Assembly (NCBI GenBank): GCA_030917665.1
Contig: JAUPUH010000050.1
Coordinates: forward strand, 1 to 16,806
Length of the DNA: 16,806 nt
Reading direction: 5' to 3'
From: Patescibacteria group bacterium
GTDB lineage: Bacteria; Patescibacteriota; Minisyncoccia; Phycocordibacterales; PALSA-1337
The notes below the pieces were generated by a model. The model made no database searches, was not told the origin of the DNA, and was given only the letters and a program-made list of their open reading frames with translations. Below, piece after piece: positions 15,454-16,806 of the stretch. Position 1 is the stretch's first letter, and each line of letters opens with the position of its first letter. Made by a program: the position numbers and the translations under genes.

Positions 15454-15488
15454 AACTCGGCTTCAGTATGGAGTCGAGTTTTTTCTTT
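15454..15488 (+). terminator. Terminator of the 14994 gene
   Basis: AACTCG (15454-15459) pairs with CGAGTT (15475-15480), and the stem extends inward through GCTT/GAGT with wobble pairs. It is followed by TTTTCTTT. It sits 26 bases after the stop codon. Confidence 0.7.
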
Positions 15489-15501
15489 GTCTAAAAAATG
15501 A

Positions 15502-15531
15502 TTGACACTTACCTAAGTCTTATGATATAAA
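15502..15531 (+). promoter_or_regulatory. Promoter of the 15577 gene
   Basis: A perfect -35 TTGACA (15502-15507), an 18-base spacer and the -10 TATAAA (15526-15531) with TG at 15523-15524. The predicted start is near 15538, giving a 39-nt leader. Confidence 0.7.
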
Positions 15532-15576
15532 TCTGTAAACCTCGCACGAACGAACCATCAACCCAGTAAAGGAATT

Positions 15577-15816
15577 ATGACAACCTCGAGAAACTTGGAA
15601 CAGTTTTCAGCACAAGAAGCTTTTGAGCTTTTCAGATCAACGCAGACTGCGCTACAACAAGGCGGTCGTAGTGAATCAGAAATTGCTGAATTTCAGTCGG
15701 TAAAAGCTGCCGCAGTCGAACGTATGAAGGCAGCTTGTGCTGGATCACCCAATGAACTTGCCTACTACCAGGCGCTGGTTCACAACATGGACTATCTCGC
15801 TTGGCCAAAAGTTTGA
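15577..15816 (+). CDS. Small helical protein of unknown function
   Basis: A 79-aa soluble protein that I do not recognise. It appears almost entirely helical, with alternating hydrophobic and charged positions (SAQEAFELFRSTQTALQQGG), a Gly-Gly turn at about 29-30 and one Cys at 54. There is no signal peptide or membrane segment. AAAGGA (15568-15573) precedes the ATG by 3 bases, a Shine-Dalgarno at close spacing. It has its own promoter and a perfect-stem terminator, so it is expressed alone. It ends with TGA. It could be an ORFan or a small regulatory protein. It does not look like an antitoxin for the next gene: it is separated by a terminator and shows no DNA-binding motif. Confidence 0.65.
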   Translation: MTTSRNLEQFSAQEAFELFRSTQTALQQGGRSESEIAEFQSVKAAAVERMKAACAGSPNELAYYQALVHNMDYLAWPKV

Positions 15817-15837
15817 ATCAAAGCAAAAAATACACAG

Positions 15838-15868
15838 AAGCGGCTCTAACCATGAGCCGCTTTCTTTT
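15838..15868 (+). terminator. Terminator of the 15577 gene
   Basis: A perfect 9-bp stem, AAGCGGCTC (15838-15846) with GAGCCGCTT (15854-15862), a 7-base loop and a T-rich tail TCTTTT. It separates the 79-aa gene from the toxin-like gene. Confidence 0.85.
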
Positions 15869-15900
15869 GGTTAAAAATTCATAATTTCTTCATCTAGGTT

Positions 15901-15909
15901 TGCTAAGCT
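15901..15909 (+). promoter_or_regulatory. Extended -10 promoter of the MazF-like gene, predicting a leaderless mRNA
   Basis: TGCTAAGCT is TG-N-TAAGCT, the same hexamer as at rpoB. Its last base is 7 bases before the A of the ATG at 15916, so the predicted start is the start codon itself. No -35 is evident. Confidence 0.45.
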
Positions 15910-15915
15910 CAAGTT

Positions 15916-16377
15916 ATGAACGATGAATCATATAACAAATGGAATAAGGTAAAGAAAAAGGTGAATAGAAATTCTACACCTGACTTTTTCTTTAAGGAAA
16001 GAGAGATCTGGTGGTGTTCTTTGGGTATGAATATTGGAGTTGAAACAAACGGTAAGAACGATTTATTTGAAAGACCTGTTTTAATATTAAGAATATTCAA
16101 TAGGGAAATGATTTGGATTGTTCCAGTTACATCTTCTCTTAAAAAATCAAAATTTTATTACTCAATCACCATAAGTGGATTAAGGCAATCAATAAATATA
16201 ACGCAATTAAGAATAGTAAGTTCTAAAAGATTTTTAAGAAAGGTCTGTCAGTTGAGTAATGATGATTTTGATGCGATCAAAAATAACCTGATCATGATTT
16301 TAAAAAACGAAACCCCCACGCATGGTGGGGGAATCTCGGAGCCCGAAGGCAATAATACTCTAAGTTTATCAAAATGA
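15916..16377 (+). CDS. PemK/MazF-like endoribonuclease toxin, apparently orphan
   Basis: A 153-aa protein resembling the PemK/MazF family, mRNA-cleaving toxins of type II toxin-antitoxin systems. The core reads REIWWCSLGMNIGVETNGK (28-46), then ERPVLILR (52-59), VPVTSS (69-74) and a QSINITQLRIVSSKR segment (91-105), in the order seen in MazF-like proteins. A basic N-terminal stretch of about 25 residues precedes the domain. The C-terminus (NETPTHGGGISEPEGN) is probably flexible and its DNA contains a strong hairpin. No antitoxin-like gene adjoins it on either side. All nine Arg codons are AGA or AGG, in contrast to CGA elsewhere, and the gene is AT-rich, both consistent with horizontal acquisition. 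Catalytic activity cannot be judged here. Confidence 0.75.
   Translation: MNDESYNKWNKVKKKVNRNSTPDFFFKEREIWWCSLGMNIGVETNGKNDLFERPVLILRIFNREMIWIVPVTSSLKKSKFYYSITISGLRQSINITQLRIVSSKRFLRKVCQLSNDDFDAIKNNLIMILKNETPTHGGGISEPEGNNTLSLSK
16313..16331 (+). repeat. GC-rich inverted repeat in the 3' end of the MazF-like gene
   Basis: CCCCCAC (16313-16319) pairs with GTGGGGG (16325-16331) around the loop GCATG. It stands out in an otherwise AT-rich gene. No T-tract follows, so it is not a standard terminator. A small TCGG-AGC-CCGA hairpin lies just downstream. Confidence 0.5.
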
Positions 16378-16392
16378 AATAACCTGTCAATC

Positions 16393-16420
16393 GTGACTTT
16401 GTCCTTTAATCCGCTATAAT
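16393..16420 (+). promoter_or_regulatory. dnaG promoter with very short leader
   Basis: GTGACT (16393-16398, 4 of 6 matches to TTGACA), a 16-base spacer and a perfect TATAAT (16415-16420). The predicted start is near 16427, leaving about 3 nt before the ATG at 16430. No Shine-Dalgarno sequence is present. Confidence 0.55.
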
Positions 16421-16429
16421 GAACGCACT

Positions 16430-16806
16430 ATGTCATCTACCAGCGTCGAGAAAATCAAGGAACGGCTCGGTATCGAGGAAGTCGTCAGTTCATATATAAA
16501 GCTTGATCGTGCCGGAAAGAATCTCAAGGGTAAGTGCCCATTCCATAATGAGAAGACCCCATCATTTTATGTGACACCAGAGCGAGGAAGCTATCATTGT
16601 TTCGGCTGTGGAGCAGGAGGAGATATCTTTACATTCGTACAACAGTTCGAAGGTCTCGATTTCATGGGCTCGCTCAAACTTCTTGCTGATCGTGCCGGAG
16701 TTAAGCTTGAGTTCGATAGAGCAAGTGAAATTCATAAGAGTGAAAAGGAACGGCTACTCGCAATCATGGAGGATGCGACAGTTTTCTTTGAGGAAGGTTT
16801 AGCCCA
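16430..16806 (+). CDS. dnaG: DNA primase DnaG, N-terminal part (cut by the window end)
   Basis: Primase makes the RNA primers for DNA replication. The frame ATG 16430 stays open to the window edge, so only 125 complete codons are visible. It starts MSSTSVEKIKERLGIEEVV and contains the CHC2 zinc-binding domain: C36, H39, C57 and C60 in CPFHNEKTPSF and SYHCFGC. The following GGDIFTFVQQFEGLDF and LKLLADRAGV are typical of DnaG. The TOPRIM catalytic domain and the helicase-binding domain lie beyond the window. The codon use returns to the core-gene style. Confidence 0.95.
   Translation, partial: MSSTSVEKIKERLGIEEVVSSYIKLDRAGKNLKGKCPFHNEKTPSFYVTPERGSYHCFGCGAGGDIFTFVQQFEGLDFMGSLKLLADRAGVKLEFDRASEIHKSEKERLLAIMEDATVFFEEGLA

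Noticed and set aside
15577..15816. The 79-aa protein as antitoxin of the MazF-like gene
   Set aside because: A strong terminator and a separate promoter lie between them and it shows no DNA-binding motif or typical antitoxin features.
15814..16377. Recoded UGA (glycine) as in Gracilibacteria and Absconditabacteria
   Set aside because: TGA ends two genes here at sensible places, the first followed at once by a terminator, and none occurs in frame inside the core genes.
1..16806. CRISPR arrays, tRNA or rRNA genes, insertion sequences, prophage genes
   Set aside because: No regularly spaced repeats, no tRNA-like cloverleaf with a TTC arm, and no transposase or integrase motifs were seen on either strand.

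Overview
The window is most likely a chromosomal segment of a Candidate Phyla Radiation bacterium (Patescibacteria, probably Parcubacteria-like). The reasons are short core proteins (SMC about 740 aa, RpoB 1058 aa), core genes with almost no Shine-Dalgarno (SD) sequences, an Ala/Pro/Lys-rich tail on ribosomal protein S16, a small surface protein with a KNH-like Ig fold, and strong use of CGA for arginine. TGA is used as an ordinary stop at 15814-15816 and 16375-16377, so the UGA-to-Gly code of some CPR lineages does not apply. No placement below this level can be supported without a search.

Layout. At 1-116 is the 3' end of an unidentified gene with a terminator. At 200-2425 is smc (+), a compact SMC with an intact ATPase head. 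It converges at a 7-bp gap on rnr (RNase R, minus strand, 2433-4364). From a compact divergent promoter region, rpsP (4422-4793) reads away from rnr. It is followed by khpA (4882-5199), trmD (5257-5919) and a membrane-anchored CapA-like phosphoesterase (5888-6877). This is the familiar rpsP-khpA-rimM-trmD-rplS group with rimM and rplS missing. From 7006 to 14804 is the RNA polymerase operon rpoB-X-rpoC. X (10193-11113) encodes a predicted surface protein inserted between two genes that are normally adjacent. After the rpoC terminator comes a short accessory stretch (14864-16377) of three independently transcribed small genes: an exported protein, a 79-aa helical protein and a PemK/MazF-like toxin. 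dnaG (primase) starts at 16430 and runs off the window. No gene-free stretch exceeds 300 bases; the largest is 14805-14993, which holds a terminator, a strong promoter and a structured leader.

Together the core genes cover chromosome maintenance (smc, dnaG), RNA decay (rnr), ribosome and tRNA function (rpsP, khpA, trmD) and transcription (rpoB, rpoC). Two surface proteins sit among them.

Regulation visible in the sequence: several core genes (smc, rnr, rpsP, dnaG) and the toxin gene have a -10 hexamer ending 7-10 bases before the ATG, as expected for leaderless or nearly leaderless mRNAs. The accessory genes at 14994 and 15577 instead have strong extended -10 promoters, long leaders and SD sequences. 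The 14994 gene has an approximately 90-nt leader with a possible 17-codon upstream ORF and an RNA pairing that could form a pseudoknot. The points most worth following up are the insertion between rpoB and rpoC, the hinge-poor SMC, the leaderless pattern, this leader, and the natural changes in the rifampicin pocket of RpoB.
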